Made by a program: the position numbers and the translations under genes. From assembly GCA_014879535.1 (NCBI GenBank), contig JACSRX010000026.1, positions 1-64,000 of the forward strand: DNA of 64,000 nt, read 5' to 3'. Positions 39,149-48,017 of the stretch are shown here, piece by piece. The DNA comes from Chthoniobacterales bacterium. GTDB lineage: Bacteria; Verrucomicrobiota; Verrucomicrobiia; Chthoniobacterales; JACTMZ01. Each line of letters begins with the position of its first letter. The stretch's first letter is position 1. The notes under the pieces were generated by a model. The model was not told where the DNA came from and ran no database searches. It was given only the letters and a program-made list of their open reading frames with translations.

Positions 39149-39199
39149 GTCCGGTTTGCCGCCGGGGGCAAAAATGAATTGTCCGGTTTGCCGCCGGGG
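39149..39199. repeat. Two 19-bp direct repeats between folE2 and queE
   Basis: GTCCGGTTTGCCGCCGGGG occurs at 39149-39167 and again at 39181-39199, 32 bp apart (about three helical turns). Both lie in the divergent intergenic gap, so they could be regulator sites or a small duplication. Confidence 0.8.
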
Positions 39200-39222
39200 T
39201 CCGATGGGCTACGCTGCGCACG

Positions 39223-39870
39223 GTGAAAAAGCTCACGGTCAACGAGATCTACCAATCAGTCCAGGGGGAGAGCACCTGGGCCGGGTTGCCCTGCGTGTTC
39301 GTCCGGCTGACCTTCTGCGACCTGCGCTGCACCTATTGCGACACGGAATACGCGTTTTACGAGGGCCGGAAGATGGAACTGGGGGAGATCGTGCAGGAAG
39401 TGCTCACCTTCGGGTGTCCGCTGGTCGAGGTGACCGGCGGCGAACCTTTGCTCCAGCCGGATTGCGTGCCGCTGCTGTCCATGCTGTGCGAGGCGGGACT
39501 CACCGTGCTGTTGGAGACGAGCGGCGCCCATGACATCGCCCCCGTCGATCCGCGGGTGCACCGGATCATGGACATGAAGACGCCGTCGAGCGGCGAATGT
39601 GCGCGCAATCTTCATTCCAACATCGGGCACCTCACCGAACGCGACGAGGTGAAGTTCGTCATCGGTTCGCGCGAGGACTACGAGTGGTCCGCCGGGCAGA
39701 TGCGGGAGCACGACCTTGCTTCCAAGGTGCGCGCCGTGCTGATGAGCCCGGTTTTCGGCCGCATCGCGCCGGCGGATATCGTGGCGTGGATGCTGGAGGA
39801 CAAGCTGCCGGCCCGCTTCCAGTTGCAGATGCACAAATTCATCTGGGAGCCGAGGGCGCGGGGAGTCTGA
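39223..39870 (+). CDS. queE: 7-carboxy-7-deazaguanine synthase
   Basis: Radical SAM enzyme converting 6-carboxytetrahydropterin to 7-carboxy-7-deazaguanine for preQ0/queuosine. The 215-residue product starts at a GTG (VKKLTVNEIYQSVQGES) and has the iron-sulfur cysteines in FCDLRCTYCDTEYAF, the GGEPLLQP motif and VKFVIGSREDYEW. Length is typical. The GTG is chosen because NEIYQSVQGE normally starts within 10 residues of the N-terminus. queD follows 40 bases later. Confidence 0.95.
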   Translation: MKKLTVNEIYQSVQGESTWAGLPCVFVRLTFCDLRCTYCDTEYAFYEGRKMELGEIVQEVLTFGCPLVEVTGGEPLLQPDCVPLLSMLCEAGLTVLLETSGAHDIAPVDPRVHRIMDMKTPSSGECARNLHSNIGHLTERDEVKFVIGSREDYEWSAGQMREHDLASKVRAVLMSPVFGRIAPADIVAWMLEDKLPARFQLQMHKFIWEPRARGV

Positions 39871-39910
39871 CCGTTTGCCGGGAGGCGTGCGGAGCGCTAC
39901 AAGGGTGGTG

Positions 39911-40273
39911 ATGAACATCACGTTGACCAAGACCTTCCACTTCGAGGCCGCCCACACGCTGCCCGGGGTGCCTCCCGACCACCAGTGCGCCCGCATGCAC
40001 GGACACAGCTACAAGGTCGAGGTGTCGGTGACCGGCCCGGTCGGTGAGAAATCCGGCTGGGTGATGGACCATGCAGAGATCAGCCGGGTGGTCAAACCGC
40101 TCATCGCGAGGCTGGACCACCGCTATCTGAACGACATCCCGGGGCTCGAGAATCCGACGTTCGAGCAGTTGGCCGGCTGGCTGTGGCGCGAGCTGCAGCC
40201 GCAGTTGCCGATGATCAGCGAAATCATCATCCACGAGACGCCGACTTCGCGCTGCGTTTACCACGGCGATTAG
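39911..40273 (+). CDS. queD: 6-carboxy-5,6,7,8-tetrahydropterin synthase
   Basis: Makes 6-carboxytetrahydropterin from dihydroneopterin triphosphate, between FolE2 and QueE in the pathway. The 120-residue product has zinc-binding histidines in FEAAHTLPG and MHGHSYKV, the catalytic Cys in HQCARMHGH, LDHRYLND, and the final E in HETPTSRC. The ATG at 39911 gives MNITLTKTFHFEAAH. Together folE2, queD and queE cover GTP to CDG; queC and queF are not in the window. Confidence 0.95.
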   Translation: MNITLTKTFHFEAAHTLPGVPPDHQCARMHGHSYKVEVSVTGPVGEKSGWVMDHAEISRVVKPLIARLDHRYLNDIPGLENPTFEQLAGWLWRELQPQLPMISEIIIHETPTSRCVYHGD

Positions 40274-40282
40274 GCGGTGCCT

Positions 40283-41161
40283 TCAGCTGTGCATGGTGAG
40301 GTCCTGCACGCGCGCGGCAAGGAAGCGGCTGAGCAGGAGGTAGAGCGCGAGCATGGGCAGCGTGACGAGCAGGGCGCCGGCGGCAAAGAGTCCGGGCTGG
40401 CCCGACATCCCGTCGGCGTGCAGCAGGCGGAGCCCGAGCGGCAGCGTGAAGAGTTCGGAGTCCTGCATGAGGATGGCCGCGACCACGTATTCATTCCATG
40501 CGGCGGCAAAGGAGAACAGGGCGGTGACACTGAGACCCTGGGCGGACACGGGGAGGACGACGCGGCGGAAGACTTCCGCGGGTGTGCAGCCGTCCATGGC
40601 CGCGGCCTCCTCGATGCTTTCGGGCACGCTGTCGTAGAAGCTCTTCATCTGCCAGATGCAGAAGGGCAGCACCGTGGCGAGGTAGATGAGGATGAGGCCC
40701 AGGAATGTGTTGATCAGCTGGAGTTGCACGAGGATCAGGAAGATCGGCAACAGGAGCATGGTTGCCGGAAAAATCTGGGTGAGGAGCAGGCTGTGCAGCA
40801 CCGCGCGCCGTCCGAAAAAGCGGAAGCGTGAGATCGCGTAACCGCAGGTGGAGGCGAGCGACACACCCAGGATCGTGACGGCAAGCGCGACGAGGAGTGA
40901 GTTGCCCAGCCAGCGGAAAAAATGGGTGGTCGTCAGGAGGAGGAAGAAATTGTCGAGGTTCACCGACCCGGGCAGCCGCCAAGCCGTCGTGCCGGTGGTT
41001 GCGGCAGGGTCCAAGGCCAGCACCGCGATTTGCCACAGCGGCACGAGCGCCATCAGCGATGTCAGAACCAACAGCAGATACGAACCGGCCTTGCGGGGAA
41101 GGGCATGATGCCATTCGTGGCCGGATGCGAGCTGGGGAGGTTCTGGGGGGGAAGATCTCAC
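40283..41161 (-). CDS. MalG-type carbohydrate ABC transporter permease, orphan
   Basis: Inner-membrane permease of a binding-protein-dependent sugar importer. The product from a GTG at 41161 is 292 residues; a further in-frame start at 41242 would add 27. Six membrane segments are visible, beginning SYLLLVLTSLMALVPLWQIAVL, and the EAA loop contacting the ATPase is EEAAAMDGCTPAEVFRRVVLPV. The C-terminus (FLAARVQDLTMHS) resembles MalG (…GLTAGGVKG-like). No MalF, MalE or MalK gene lies adjacent. It is divergent from two exported amylases, suggesting maltodextrin import. The start is uncertain. Confidence 0.8.
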   Translation of the reverse strand: MRSSPPEPPQLASGHEWHHALPRKAGSYLLLVLTSLMALVPLWQIAVLALDPAATTGTTAWRLPGSVNLDNFFLLLTTTHFFRWLGNSLLVALAVTILGVSLASTCGYAISRFRFFGRRAVLHSLLLTQIFPATMLLLPIFLILVQLQLINTFLGLILIYLATVLPFCIWQMKSFYDSVPESIEEAAAMDGCTPAEVFRRVVLPVSAQGLSVTALFSFAAAWNEYVVAAILMQDSELFTLPLGLRLLHADGMSGQPGLFAAGALLVTLPMLALYLLLSRFLAARVQDLTMHS

Positions 41162-41210
41162 GTTGTTCGACCGGCACAGGAGAAGACATGGGGTGCAGGC
41201 ACGCAAGGAA

Positions 41211-41238
41211 AGAACCCGCCGGGGCGGGTTTCTTGACA
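41211..41238. promoter_or_regulatory. Hairpin and TTGACA element between the permease and amylase genes
   Basis: An 8-bp stem AACCCGCC / GGCGGGTT with a 2-base loop (41213-41230), followed on the plus strand by TTGACA (41233-41238), a perfect -35 hexamer 35 bases before the amylase ATG at 41274. A clear -10 is not seen. On the minus strand the hairpin would sit in the permease leader. Confidence 0.4.
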
Positions 41239-41273
41239 CCAACTGTGATGGCGTCTCAGATACATGATCCCTT

Positions 41274-43829
41274 ATGCGCCGCGTTTCTTACACCGCAGCT
41301 TTCGCCTTCTTGTCGGCCGCCTGCATCGCCGCGGCCGCCGAGCATGCCGTGACCGGTGCGGATGAAGTCCGCTACCGCATCAACCGAACCGGGGCGGGTC
41401 TCGATATCCAGATCATCGGTGCCGGGATCGATCGTCCGGGCCAGGCGGTCTTCGTCGCCCTCGGCACCAATCCTGACAGCGGCTCGGCCCTGATTCCGCC
41501 CTCGGTGGGAAAGGAGGGTTCGGCGGTCTGGCTCCCTTTTCAGGCGGATCTGCTCCTGGTGTCGCGGCGTGAGCCGCGCAGTCAGGGCGAAACCTACCTG
41601 CGGCGCTGGAACATGACGCAGTGGGGACCGCGGGAACAGGCCGCGGAAGCATTCACGGTGTCGGTGGAACCCGCGCAGGTGCGGTTGAAAATCCCGGAGA
41701 AGCTGCTGGGCGATGCCAAAAGCCTGAAGTTGGCGGTGTTTTTGAAGGATTTCGGGGCCGACGAGGGGCGAGGGCGCCTTTACGGGGCACTGGACGCGGC
41801 GACGCCCTCGGGCCCGGGGGAACGGACGATACGGCATTACATCGCGGTGGAACACGGCCCCGACGGCGCGGTGTTCCGGCGGAGCGGACGGGTGCCCCCT
41901 GATGCCCCGAAGACCAGAATCTACCAGATGCTCCCGCGTTTGTTCGGCAACACCAACGAGACCCGCAAGCCCAATGGCACGATCCTGGAGAACGGAACGG
42001 GGAAATTCAGCGACATGAACGAGGCGGCCTTGGCCGCGTTGAGGGAGGCGGGCTACACGCACTTGTGGCTGACCGGCGTGCTCCAGCAGGCCACGGCAAC
42101 CGACTATTCCGAGGTCGGCGAGCCGGCGGACGATCCGGACCTGCTCAAGGGGATTGCGGGGAGCCCGTATGCGATCCGTGATTATTTCGATGTCTCGCCG
42201 GATTATGCCGACGACCCGGCCAAGCGGCTCGCGGAGTTCAAGGATCTCATCGCGCGCCTCAAGGCGAAGGGGATGAAGGTGCTCATCGATTTCGTGCCGA
42301 ATCACGTGGCGCGCAGCTACCACTCGACGATCCGGCCGGAACTGTCCTTCGGGGCGAGGGATGACCGCACCAAATTTTTCGACCCGAAGAACAACTTCTT
42401 CTACCTCACCGGAGCGGTCGAGGCGCGGGGGGATGGTCCGCCCCTGCGCCTGCCGACGGTGGACGCCGACGGGAATCCGACGAGTCCGACGCTGCTCGCC
42501 GGCGTGGCTGGCGGGGACGGTCTGTTCGACGGCGAAAAGGAATTCGGGCGCGTCACCGGCAATGACGCCATCACGTGGGCACCCGGTGTCAACACGTGGT
42601 ATGAAACCGTGAAACTCAACTACGGCTACGACTTCACCGACCCGGAGAAGGCGACACGGCATTATCCGCACGGCGACAAGCCGGACCTTCCGCTGCCCGA
42701 CACCTGGAAGAAGATGGACGAGGTGATCACCTATTGGCAGGGGTTGGGGGTGGACGGGTTCCGCGCGGACATGGCTCACATGGTTCCCCAGGAATTCTGG
42801 CGCTGGCTCATCGGGCGTTCGCGGGCACGCGATGCCGGGGTCTGTTGGGTGGCCGAAGCCTACGAGGATGACGACGCGAAGGTGCCCGTCGGCGATCCGC
42901 AGGCCCGGGAGGTGATCGGTGCCGGGGTGATGCTGGGATTGCTGGATGCGGGGTTCGATGCGGTATACGACGACCCCGCCTACGACGCCTTGAAGAGGGT
43001 CTATGAGGAGGGAGGCATGGCGAACGACCTTGATGCCCTGCCGCGCCGGGACTTCCTTTTCGACAACTCGCTGCGCTACGCGGAGAACCATGACGAGGTG
43101 CGGTTGGCTTCGGCGGCCGAATGGGGCGGCCACGGGATGGATGTCGGGCGGCCGGTTTCCGCCCTGCTGTTCGGGCTCTCCCGCGGTCCTGTCATGATCT
43201 ACCACGGCCAGGAGGTCGGCGAACCTGCGGAGGGGGTGGAGGGGTTCGGCGGGGACGACGCGCGCACCTCCATCTTCGACTACTGGTCGATGCCGGAGTT
43301 CGTGAAATGGGTCAATGGGGGGAAATTCGACGGTGGCGGGTTGTCCGACCGGCAGAAGGCGCTGCAGGATTTTTACCGGCGACTTCTCCGGGCCTTGGAC
43401 CAGCCGGCCTTCCGTGACGGGGATTTCTTCCCGCTCAATCCGGACAATCTGGACAACAAGGCCTACGGGCGCATGGACGACGGGATCAGCGGACGCTGGC
43501 TCTACAGCTACCTGCGCCACGATCCGGCGAGCGGGCAGCGTGTGCTCGTGGTGGTCAACCTGAACCCGACCGAGACGATGCGCAACGTGCGGATCCAGTT
43601 CCCGCGGCGTGCGCTGGCATTCCTCGGCTGGGAGGTGCTCGCGGGATCGAAGATTGTTCCGGTTGTCGCGCGTGATCTGCTTGGCGATGTGCCCGGGGAA
43701 ATCGCCGAGATCACGACCAACCCGGCGGAAATGGAGAAGCCGGGATTTCCGATCAAAGAACTTCAACCGATGACCGCGGCCTACTATGAATTGAAGACTC
43801 CGGCCCGGGTGCCACCCGCTTCACGCTGA
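41274..43829 (+). CDS. Exported GH13 alpha-amylase family enzyme (first)
   Basis: An 851-residue enzyme for alpha-1,4-glucan breakdown outside the cytoplasm. It has a signal peptide (MRRVSYTAAFAFLSAACIAAAA), an N-terminal beta-rich part of about 200 residues, and a GH13 barrel starting near IYQMLPRLFGNTN. Catalytic residues: D499 in GFRADMAHM, E528 in WVAEAYED, and D607 in ENHDEVR; VLIDFVPNHVA is the conserved strand. The N-terminal domain is not assigned. It lies 4 bases before a second GH13 gene, so they are one operon, divergent from the sugar permease. Confidence 0.92.
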   Translation: MRRVSYTAAFAFLSAACIAAAAEHAVTGADEVRYRINRTGAGLDIQIIGAGIDRPGQAVFVALGTNPDSGSALIPPSVGKEGSAVWLPFQADLLLVSRREPRSQGETYLRRWNMTQWGPREQAAEAFTVSVEPAQVRLKIPEKLLGDAKSLKLAVFLKDFGADEGRGRLYGALDAATPSGPGERTIRHYIAVEHGPDGAVFRRSGRVPPDAPKTRIYQMLPRLFGNTNETRKPNGTILENGTGKFSDMNEAALAALREAGYTHLWLTGVLQQATATDYSEVGEPADDPDLLKGIAGSPYAIRDYFDVSPDYADDPAKRLAEFKDLIARLKAKGMKVLIDFVPNHVARSYHSTIRPELSFGARDDRTKFFDPKNNFFYLTGAVEARGDGPPLRLPTVDADGNPTSPTLLAGVAGGDGLFDGEKEFGRVTGNDAITWAPGVNTWYETVKLNYGYDFTDPEKATRHYPHGDKPDLPLPDTWKKMDEVITYWQGLGVDGFRADMAHMVPQEFWRWLIGRSRARDAGVCWVAEAYEDDDAKVPVGDPQAREVIGAGVMLGLLDAGFDAVYDDPAYDALKRVYEEGGMANDLDALPRRDFLFDNSLRYAENHDEVRLASAAEWGGHGMDVGRPVSALLFGLSRGPVMIYHGQEVGEPAEGVEGFGGDDARTSIFDYWSMPEFVKWVNGGKFDGGGLSDRQKALQDFYRRLLRALDQPAFRDGDFFPLNPDNLDNKAYGRMDDGISGRWLYSYLRHDPASGQRVLVVVNLNPTETMRNVRIQFPRRALAFLGWEVLAGSKIVPVVARDLLGDVPGEIAEITTNPAEMEKPGFPIKELQPMTAAYYELKTPARVPPASR

Positions 43830-43833
43830 TACC

Positions 43834-46353
43834 ATGATTGTTCCTCCCATGAAAATCCATCCCTCATCCCTCCTGTTGCGCTCCTTTTGTTACGTCACGG
43901 CCATCGCCCTGCTTGGTGCAGGCGGCCTCCGGGCTCAGGACGGTGAAAGCAGCAAGGCCGCCCCGGATTTTCTCGGGTGGATTCCGATGCAGCCGGTGAC
44001 GGCGGGTGATCGGCTGATCCTCGACCTGCACCGTTTTTATTTCGCCAGCCCGGCCAGCGGCAGCCGGATGGTCGAGCCGGATGCGGTGGCCGGCCGGTGG
44101 AGCGCGCAGGTGGATCCCTCGGCCGCCGTGCTGGCTGTGGAATTGGACAAGGCCGCGACGGGGCTGCTGGAGGTTCCTTTGCAGGTTGTCGGAGGGAAGG
44201 GGGCGGCGCGGCAGTTGGGGAAGAAGGACACCGCCGCTGGCGTCAGCAGCGGGGATGACACCGAAAGATTGTTGTGCGAGGGCGTGCTGGTCATCGGGGT
44301 GCAGCCGGCCGACGGCCACAAATTCATCTACCGCGCGGGCGGCAAGAGCGTCCAGAAGGTCGCCGTGGCCGGGCAATTCAACGGGTGGAATACGGAGTCC
44401 CATCCGATGGTGCCGGCGGGCAACGGAGTTTATGAGTTGTTCGTCCGTCTGCCGGCGGGTTCCCATCCCTACAAACTCGTGGTCGATGGCCAGTGGACGC
44501 TGGATCCGGACAACCCGGAACAGGCTGACGATGGGGGCACGGTGAATTCCGTCGTGCGCGTCGCGGGGGGTGACCGGGGCCGGGCGCCGGTGGTGTTTGC
44601 ACGGTCGATGGAGGACGATGCCTTGGTCTTCGTCGTCGTGCCGGGGGACAGCGGGGTGAAACAGGTCTCGACGGTCCTGCAACTGCCCGACGGGAACAGC
44701 CGGTTGATCGGCCACGAAATCCTCGGGAACAAGATCCGGGTCGAGGCACCGGACGCTCCGGCCGGCTCCTGGGTGCGTGTCCTGGTGGCTGATGCCAAGG
44801 GCAACATCAGCAATGCCGCCCGCGCACCGGTGAAACCCTTGACGGGTTTCCAGTGGCAGGACGGCATCATCTACTACGCGTTCACGGATCGCTTCGCCAA
44901 CGGGGATGAGGGCAACGACCGTCCCGTGCAGGACGACCGTGTGCCGCCGCAGGCCAATTACCAAGGCGGAGATTTCCAGGGGATCCGCAAGAAGATCGAC
45001 GAGGGTTATTTCAAGGATCTTGGCGTCAACGTGCTCTGGTTGGCCCCGCTCAACCGGAATCCGGACGGCGCGTGGCAGGAATATCTTCCGCCATACCGGT
45101 TCTACACCGGCTACCACGGCTACTGGCCCGTCTCGCACAAGGAAGTGGAGCCGCGCTTCGGAGGCGAGGAGGGACTCATGGAGATGATCGGCGCAGCCCA
45201 CGGCAACCAGATGTTCATCATCGCCGATCTGGTCTTGAAGCATGTGCATGTGGACCACCCCATGTGGAAGGAACACAAGGAGCTGTTCGGTTCGCTCGAT
45301 CTGCCGGATGGCACGAAGAACCTGCGCCGGTGGGACGACCACCAGTTCACCACATGGTTCGAGGAATGGCTGCCGGGGTTCGATTTTGACAAACCCGAGG
45401 CCGTGAAGTTCCTCATTGCGAACGCCGTGGACTTTGCGACGCGGTTCAAGCTCGACGGCTACCGTTTGGATGCGGTCAAGCACATCAAGCGGTCCTTCTG
45501 GTGGCGCTACCGCACGGCGATGCGCCTTGCGGTCGACCCCGGCCGGAAGGTGCCCGTCTACAGCGTGGGCGAGACGTTCATGGACCGTGAGGGGATCATG
45601 AGCTTCGTCGGGCCGAACATGCTCGACGGACAGTTCGATTTCCCGCTCTACGACACCATCATCGATGTCTTCGCCAAGCAGCAGGCCGGCATGGAGGAGC
45701 TGGAGAAGTCGCTTGCCGCCTCGGAATTGATCTACGGCAAGGAGACGCTCATGTCGCCCCTGGTCGGCAACCATGACAAGTCGCGCTTCATGGCGTATGC
45801 CGACGGCGATCTCCCGAATCCCGAGGAGCCTGACGACGAGGAACTCGGATGGAAAAACCCGCCGCAGGTGGACAACCCGGCGTCCTACGAGAAGCTGAAG
45901 CTCGGACTGACCTTCATTTTGTCCATCGACGGTGTCCCGATGATCTACTATGGCGACGAGATCGGAATGACGGGGGCCGGAGACCCGGACAACCGTCGCA
46001 TGATGCGCTGGGGCGATGACGTGACAAAAGCGGAGGAGGGTGTGCGCACCCATTTTCGCGATGTGGCTGCGGTGCGCCACAAACATCCGGCCTTGCGCTA
46101 CGGCAGCCGGCGTCCGCTGCTGGCCGAGGGGGACCGTTATGCCTTCGTGCGCGCGCATCTCGGTGACAGCGTGCTCGCGGTCTGGAACCGCGGCGGCAGC
46201 CAGACCGAGTTCAACCTTTCGGTCGGCCCGGAGATGCCCGACGGGACTTATGCCGACGCGCTATCCGGCGACGAGATCGAGGTGAAGGATGGCAAGACCG
46301 CCTTCAAGATGCCGGCGATGAAGTCCGCGCTCTACGTGGCGAAAAACCCCTGA
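43834..46353 (+). CDS. Exported GH13 alpha-amylase with CBM48-like domain (second)
   Basis: An 839-residue glucan hydrolase. The signal peptide is in MKIHPSSLLLRSFCYVTAIALLG; an in-frame ATG at 43849 is an alternative start. Residues about 170-245 form a CBM48/AMPK-type glycogen-binding module (KVAVAGQFNGWN, SHPYKLVVDGQWTLDP). The GH13 barrel begins near GIIYYAFTDRFANGDE. Catalytic residues: D546 in GYRLDAVKHI, E580 in SVGETF, D648 in GNHDKSR. DRFANGD is a calcium/subfamily mark seen in neopullulanase-like enzymes. It differs clearly from the first GH13, so they probably split glucan types. Confidence 0.93.
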   Translation: MIVPPMKIHPSSLLLRSFCYVTAIALLGAGGLRAQDGESSKAAPDFLGWIPMQPVTAGDRLILDLHRFYFASPASGSRMVEPDAVAGRWSAQVDPSAAVLAVELDKAATGLLEVPLQVVGGKGAARQLGKKDTAAGVSSGDDTERLLCEGVLVIGVQPADGHKFIYRAGGKSVQKVAVAGQFNGWNTESHPMVPAGNGVYELFVRLPAGSHPYKLVVDGQWTLDPDNPEQADDGGTVNSVVRVAGGDRGRAPVVFARSMEDDALVFVVVPGDSGVKQVSTVLQLPDGNSRLIGHEILGNKIRVEAPDAPAGSWVRVLVADAKGNISNAARAPVKPLTGFQWQDGIIYYAFTDRFANGDEGNDRPVQDDRVPPQANYQGGDFQGIRKKIDEGYFKDLGVNVLWLAPLNRNPDGAWQEYLPPYRFYTGYHGYWPVSHKEVEPRFGGEEGLMEMIGAAHGNQMFIIADLVLKHVHVDHPMWKEHKELFGSLDLPDGTKNLRRWDDHQFTTWFEEWLPGFDFDKPEAVKFLIANAVDFATRFKLDGYRLDAVKHIKRSFWWRYRTAMRLAVDPGRKVPVYSVGETFMDREGIMSFVGPNMLDGQFDFPLYDTIIDVFAKQQAGMEELEKSLAASELIYGKETLMSPLVGNHDKSRFMAYADGDLPNPEEPDDEELGWKNPPQVDNPASYEKLKLGLTFILSIDGVPMIYYGDEIGMTGAGDPDNRRMMRWGDDVTKAEEGVRTHFRDVAAVRHKHPALRYGSRRPLLAEGDRYAFVRAHLGDSVLAVWNRGGSQTEFNLSVGPEMPDGTYADALSGDEIEVKDGKTAFKMPAMKSALYVAKNP

Positions 46354-46361
46354 GCCGCGCG

Positions 46362-46712
46362 TCAGCCCGGCAGGTTCTTCCAGACGAAAAGTGCCAGGCC
46401 CAGGAGCAGGAGGCAGAGGAGGAGAAGCTTGATCTGGGCGATGCGGACGTCTGTGCGGCGGCGGCGCGGTGTGCGGCGATCCCGCCTGCGTCCGTCCCCG
46501 CGGAAGACATGGTCACGGGGGCGCGGGAGGTCGATGGCCGCCACGTTGTTGATCCGCACGCCCCGGCGTTCCGGGGCGGATTTCGGGCGCACGGTTTTCG
46601 GTTTGCGGCGCAATTCCTTTTCCATGGCCGCCATCTCGCGCATGAGGCGATCCTGCTCCTCCTGCAGGCGCCGTGCGTGTTCGGACAGCGGGCTCGGGGA
46701 GTTGCGGGCCAT
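46362..46712 (-). CDS. Tail-anchored coiled-coil membrane protein, function unknown
   Basis: A 116-residue protein from ATG 46712 (MARNSPSPLSEHARRLQEEQ). Residues 10-45 form a charged helix likely to be a coiled coil (RLQEEQDRLMREMAAMEKELRRK), the middle is very basic (FRGDGRRRDRRTPRRRR), and the last 20 residues are one membrane segment (IKLLLLCLLLLGLALFVW). No known domain. It starts 4 bases after the stop of the next gene upstream, which also encodes a coiled-coil membrane protein, so the two probably act together. Confidence 0.7.
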   Translation of the reverse strand: MARNSPSPLSEHARRLQEEQDRLMREMAAMEKELRRKPKTVRPKSAPERRGVRINNVAAIDLPRPRDHVFRGDGRRRDRRTPRRRRTDVRIAQIKLLLLCLLLLGLALFVWKNLPG

Positions 46713-46716
46713 GGCC

Positions 46717-47331
46717 TCAGGTTGAAGCGAGTTGGAGGAACCAGAGCAGCAACCCGAGCAGGCCGAGGGCGAAGAGCGGCAGGGTGAAGGCGAAGCCGGC
46801 CATGAGCCAGTAGCCGAAGCTCTGGCCGCCGGAGGCGAGCGAGTCGCCATCGAACGGACTCGGGCCGGCGATCTCCTCGTCTGCAGCCACCTGTGCCTGT
46901 GCCTTCACATAAACGGACCGTGCGTCCTCGATGGTTCCGAGGGCCTTGGAGAGTTCCTTGTTGAGGTCGGCCGGGGTCCAGTCCTTGGGATTGATCGCCT
47001 CGATTTCGTGCAGGTAGCTGGTGAATGTCGCCTGAACGTTCTTCAGGATCTCGAGGCGCTTGAGGGTCTGGTCGGTCTCGCGCTGGATGTGCACGAGGGA
47101 CGAGGTGAACTTGTCCACCATCTCGGCACGGCCCGTGTCGAACTGGTCCTGGCGGCGCCCGAGTTCCTCGAGTTTCTGTTTTTCGCGTTCGAGTTGCTCG
47201 GCTTGGCGTTTGAGTTGGAGCAGTTTCTCCTGCGCATGGGCCACTTGGTCGTCGATCTGTTCGACGGTCGGGGCCGAGGTGTCCTCGTCGAGGTCGAGGA
47301 AGTCTTCGCGTGATGAGCGTGGGTCGGGCAT
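46717..47331 (-). CDS. Coiled-coil protein with C-terminal membrane segment, function unknown
   Basis: A 204-residue protein starting MPDPRSSREDFLDLDEDTSAP. Residues about 28-80 are a long heptad-rich helix (AHAQEKLLQLKRQAEQLERE), a second helical stretch spans 85-165, and residues about 178-204 hold a hydrophobic segment (LMAGFAFTLPLFALGLLGLLL). An in-frame upstream start at 47415 would add 28 residues of basic sequence and is less likely. It precedes the tail-anchored gene by 4 bases. The 164 bases to the divergent DUF1648 gene show no clear signal. Confidence 0.72.
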   Translation of the reverse strand: MPDPRSSREDFLDLDEDTSAPTVEQIDDQVAHAQEKLLQLKRQAEQLEREKQKLEELGRRQDQFDTGRAEMVDKFTSSLVHIQRETDQTLKRLEILKNVQATFTSYLHEIEAINPKDWTPADLNKELSKALGTIEDARSVYVKAQAQVAADEEIAGPSPFDGDSLASGGQSFGYWLMAGFAFTLPLFALGLLGLLLWFLQLAST

Positions 47332-47495
47332 GGCGGGTTCCGGTGCCAACGTAGTTTTGCGCGCGGCGTGGTGGCGAGAAAAAACCATTGCCCGTTCCCT
47401 TCCTTGGAGCCGCACCGCGGCTTTGCCGAACCCGCCCCCGTCGGGGTCATATCGCCGTTGACCACCGGCGTTGCTTGTGACTGTCTGGAGGGCTC

Positions 47496-48017
47496 ATGAG
47501 GACTGTTTCCGTGGTCATTCTTCTGGCTTGCTCCATCCTGTTCGCCGGGGCGGTTGCTTCGGGCCATCGGGAGCTTCCGGAAACGATCGCGACGCACTTC
47601 GACGGGAACGGCAAAGCCGATGGTTGGACAGGACGAACGTCCTTCACTGTATGCTCGCTGGCCATGGGCTTCGGGGTTCCCGTGTTCGTGATCGGCATCA
47701 TGTATGCCGTGCGGTTCTTCCCGGCGAAATACCTGAACGTGCCGAATCCCGACTACTGGCGGAGTCCGGAAAATTACCGCCGGGCCTGCGATTTTCTTTT
47801 CGTGTCGTCACTCTGGTTCGGGAGCGCTTTCATGCTTTGGCAGGTGCTTTTTTTGCGGCTGATCGTGGAGGCCAACCGGGCGTCGCCGCCGCATCTCGAT
47901 GGAGGAAAGGTGGTGCTGTTCACCGTTCCGCTGCTGGCTTTCACCTTCGGCTGGGCTGTCGTGCTGATTCTCCGCTTTTTGAAAACCGACGGCACAGGGG
48001 GAGGAAATGTTTCATGA
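47496..48017 (+). CDS. DUF1648 family membrane protein
   Basis: A 173-residue integral membrane protein. The DUF1648 motif is LPETIATHFDGNGKADGWTG after an N-terminal signal-anchor (TVSVVILLACSILFAGAV). Further segments are CSLAMGFGVPVFVIGIMYAV, a central one ending WQVLFLRLIVEA and LLAFTFGWAVVLILRFL. DUF1648 occurs in SdpI-type immunity or sensor proteins, but here it stands with a DUF6790 protein and no regulator. The stop overlaps the next ATG as ATGA. Confidence 0.8.
   Translation: MRTVSVVILLACSILFAGAVASGHRELPETIATHFDGNGKADGWTGRTSFTVCSLAMGFGVPVFVIGIMYAVRFFPAKYLNVPNPDYWRSPENYRRACDFLFVSSLWFGSAFMLWQVLFLRLIVEANRASPPHLDGGKVVLFTVPLLAFTFGWAVVLILRFLKTDGTGGGNVS

Noticed and set aside
39134..39222. 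preQ1 riboswitch before queE
   Set aside because: No preQ1-type hairpin followed by an A-rich tail; the gap holds only the 19-bp direct repeats.
41256..46158. Two long minus-strand open frames (about 836 and 764 codons) opposite the GH13 genes
   Set aside because: Both are Arg/His/Pro-rich shadows without family similarity; the plus strand encodes intact GH13 enzymes with signal peptides.
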